A stretch of 6,367 nt of DNA, from assembly GCA_937921835.1 (NCBI GenBank), contig CAKZVG010000096.1:1-6367 (forward strand), in the 5' to 3' direction. Position 1 is the stretch's first letter. The number at the start of each line of letters is the position of its first letter. Shown in pieces: positions 5,072-6,367 of this stretch. A program made the translations under genes and the position numbers. Under the pieces are notes generated by a model. That model was not told the DNA's origin, did no database searches, and saw only the letters and a program-made list of their open reading frames with translations. This DNA is from an uncultured Bryobacteraceae bacterium. Its GTDB lineage: Bacteria; Acidobacteriota; Terriglobia; Bryobacterales; Bryobacteraceae.

Positions 5072-6367
5072 TCAGGCGCCGGTCTGGAAGAAGGACACCA
5101 GTTCGCGCAGGCGGGTGACTTCCTCGACGTTCTGGCGCATGGTGCGGTCGATGGCGGTGATGGAGCGGGTGGCGCCTTCCATGGATTCGCGCTGTTCGCG
5201 CGAGCCGGAAGCGATGCTCTTGATCATGGCGTCGACCTCCTCGACGTGGCGCTGCATCTCTTCGAGCGCCCCGCCGGCGCGCGCGGCAAGCTCCCGGCCG
5301 GCGGCCGACTTCTGGCTGGAATCGGCGATCAGGGCGGTGATGTCCTTGGCCGCCTCGGCGCTGCGCTGCGCCAGGTTGCGCACCTCGGTGGCGACCACCG
5401 CGAAGCCCTTGCCCTCCTCGCCGGCGTGCGCCGCTTCGACGGCGGCGTTGAGCGCCAGCAGGTTGGTTTGCAGCGCGATCTCGTCCATGACGTGAATGAT
5501 CTTGGAGATCTTGCGGCCGCTCTCGTCGATTTGGTTGACGGCGGCGACCAGTTCATCGACCGCCTGGCGGCCGCCGGCGGCGCTCTGGTTGGCGGCGTCG
5601 AAGCGCCGGGCGGCGTCGCCGGCCAGGTCGGCGTTCTGCTCGGCGGCGGCGGCGATCTGCTGCATGGCCGAGGAGGTCTCCTCGATGGTCGGAGCGCCGG
5701 CGGCCGAGCGCCCGCCCCCGCCCGCGGCGGCCGAAACCAGCGCCACCGCGTCGCTGACCCGCAGCGCGGCCGCCTGCACGTCGCGCACGATGTCCCGCAG
5801 CCGGGCGGTGAAGCGGTCATAGGCCTGGGCCACCATCCCCACCTCGTCTTCGGAACGGATGCCAAGCGCGTAGGTCAAGTCGCCCTCTTCGAGCTTGCGC
5901 AGCCCGGTGACGATCCGTCCCAAGGGACGCGTCACCGCGCTGGCGACGATATAGCCCGCCGCCAGCCCGGCCGCCGCGCCGAGCAGCGCCAGCCCGAGCA
6001 GCAGCAGCCGCGAGCGTCCCACGCGGTCGAGCGAGGCCTGGTATTCGGCCGCCGCCGCCCGCTTGCGGTGCGCCACGAACTTGCCGATAGCCTCCAGCGT
6101 GGTGCGGAAGGTCTCCGCCCCCGCCCCGTTGGCGAGTTGGAAGGCCTGGTCGGCCTGGTCGGCCTTCAACTTGGCGGCGATCTCGGCGCTCACCGCCCGG
6201 AAATCTTTCCAGCCGGCCGCGATCCCGGCGTAGAGGGCCTGCTCCTCGCCGTCCCGGGCGAGCGCCTTCACCTTGCCCGCCAGCTCCTCGAAGCTGCGCT
6301 CGGCGCGCGCCAGCTCGCGGAAGCCCTCCTCGCGCGCCTCGGGCGTGTAGGCCACCAGCGCGTTCTT
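5072..6367 (-). CDS. Methyl-accepting chemotaxis protein (N-terminus beyond window)
   Basis: This is an inner-membrane chemoreceptor that signals through CheW and CheA to the flagellar motor. The minus-strand frame stays open to the window edge (431 residues visible). A GTG at 6355-6353 could be mistaken for a start, but the first transmembrane helix and part of the sensor lie outside. Counting from that GTG, residues 1-112 are the helical remainder of a periplasmic sensor, probably a four-helix bundle. Residues 116-141 ([11 protein letters not shown]...) are the second transmembrane helix and 142-195 the HAMP domain, with TRPL and EEGDLT. The cytoplasmic coiled-coil hairpin follows. Its near-invariant tip is [18 protein letters not shown], then [20 protein letters not shown] (291-329). 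Candidate methylation sites are IEETSSA (E225/E226) and [10 protein letters not shown] (E387/Q388). There is no CheR-binding NWETF-type pentapeptide at the C-terminus. Residues 207-223 are unusually Gly/Pro-rich for a coiled coil. The gene converges on the methyltransferase with 90 bases between them, so it belongs to a separate transcript. The ligand is unknown. Confidence 0.95.
   Translation of the reverse strand, partial: KNALVAYTPEAREEGFRELARAERSFEELAGKVKALARDGEEQALYAGIAAGWKDFRAVSAEIAAKLKADQADQAFQLANGAGAETFRTTLEAIGKFVAHRKRAAAAEYQASLDRVGRSRLLLLGLALLGAAAGLAAGYIVASAVTRPLGRIVTGLRKLEEGDLTYALGIRSEDEVGMVAQAYDRFTARLRDIVRDVQAAALRVSDAVALVSAAAGGGGRSAAGAPTIEETSSAMQQIAAAAEQNADLAGDAARRFDAANQSAAGGRQAVDELVAAVNQIDESGRKISKIIHVMDEIALQTNLLALNAAVEAAHAGEEGKGFAVVATEVRNLAQRSAEAAKDITALIADSSQKSAAGRELAARAGGALEEMQRHVEEVDAMIKSIASGSREQRESMEGATRSITAIDRTMRQNVEEVTRLRELVSFFQTGA

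Noticed and set aside
6082..6090. Another GCCGATA-like match (TGCCGATAG) inside the chemoreceptor gene
   Set aside because: There is no TAA-type -35 element at 15-17 bases upstream, and it lies inside a coding region.
6353..6355. Minus-strand GTG as the start of the chemoreceptor
   Set aside because: The frame continues open to the window edge, and the first transmembrane helix expected for this architecture is not present, so the real start is beyond 6367.

Overview
This 6.4 kb window comes from a very GC-rich, flagellated, chemotactic bacterium. It carries four protein-coding genes, and both edges cut through a gene. Third codon positions are almost all G or C in every gene, so nothing looks recently acquired. 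The genes do not fix the phylum. The style of the chemoreceptor and of the TPR glycosyltransferase would suit an acidobacterium or a proteobacterium, but that is only an impression.

Layout from left to right. Positions 1-1427 (+) hold the C-terminal 474 residues of a large flagellin whose N-terminal helix domain lies off the left edge. A GC-rich hairpin follows (1441-1470). Next is a complete 649-residue protein (1524-3473, +) with six TPRs followed by an O-GlcNAc-transferase/SPINDLY-type (GT41) catalytic region. After a 143-base gap full of inverted repeats comes a complete 454-residue methyltransferase (3617-4981, +). It has a four-cysteine zinc-binding N-terminus, a class I SAM-binding core and a C-terminal domain typical of NDP-sugar C-methyltransferases. 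On the opposite strand and converging on it, 5072-6367 (-) holds most of a methyl-accepting chemotaxis protein, whose first transmembrane helix lies off the right edge.

The likely theme of the + strand genes is the making and sugar decoration of the flagellar filament. The flagellin is the candidate acceptor, the TPR-GT41 protein the candidate O-glycosyltransferase acting on Ser/Thr in its exposed central region, and the methyltransferase a candidate tailoring enzyme for the sugar. This is inferred from gene order and family membership; the sequence does not prove it.

The most notable non-coding signal is a pair of matching promoter-like elements, TAAN-16 bases-GCCGATGA. One lies just before the glycosyltransferase (1486-1513). 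The other lies just before the methyltransferase leader (3471-3498), with its TAA supplied by the glycosyltransferase stop codon. Both resemble the flagellar sigma factor FliA (sigma-28) consensus TAAA-N15-GCCGATAA, which would place both modification genes under late flagellar control.
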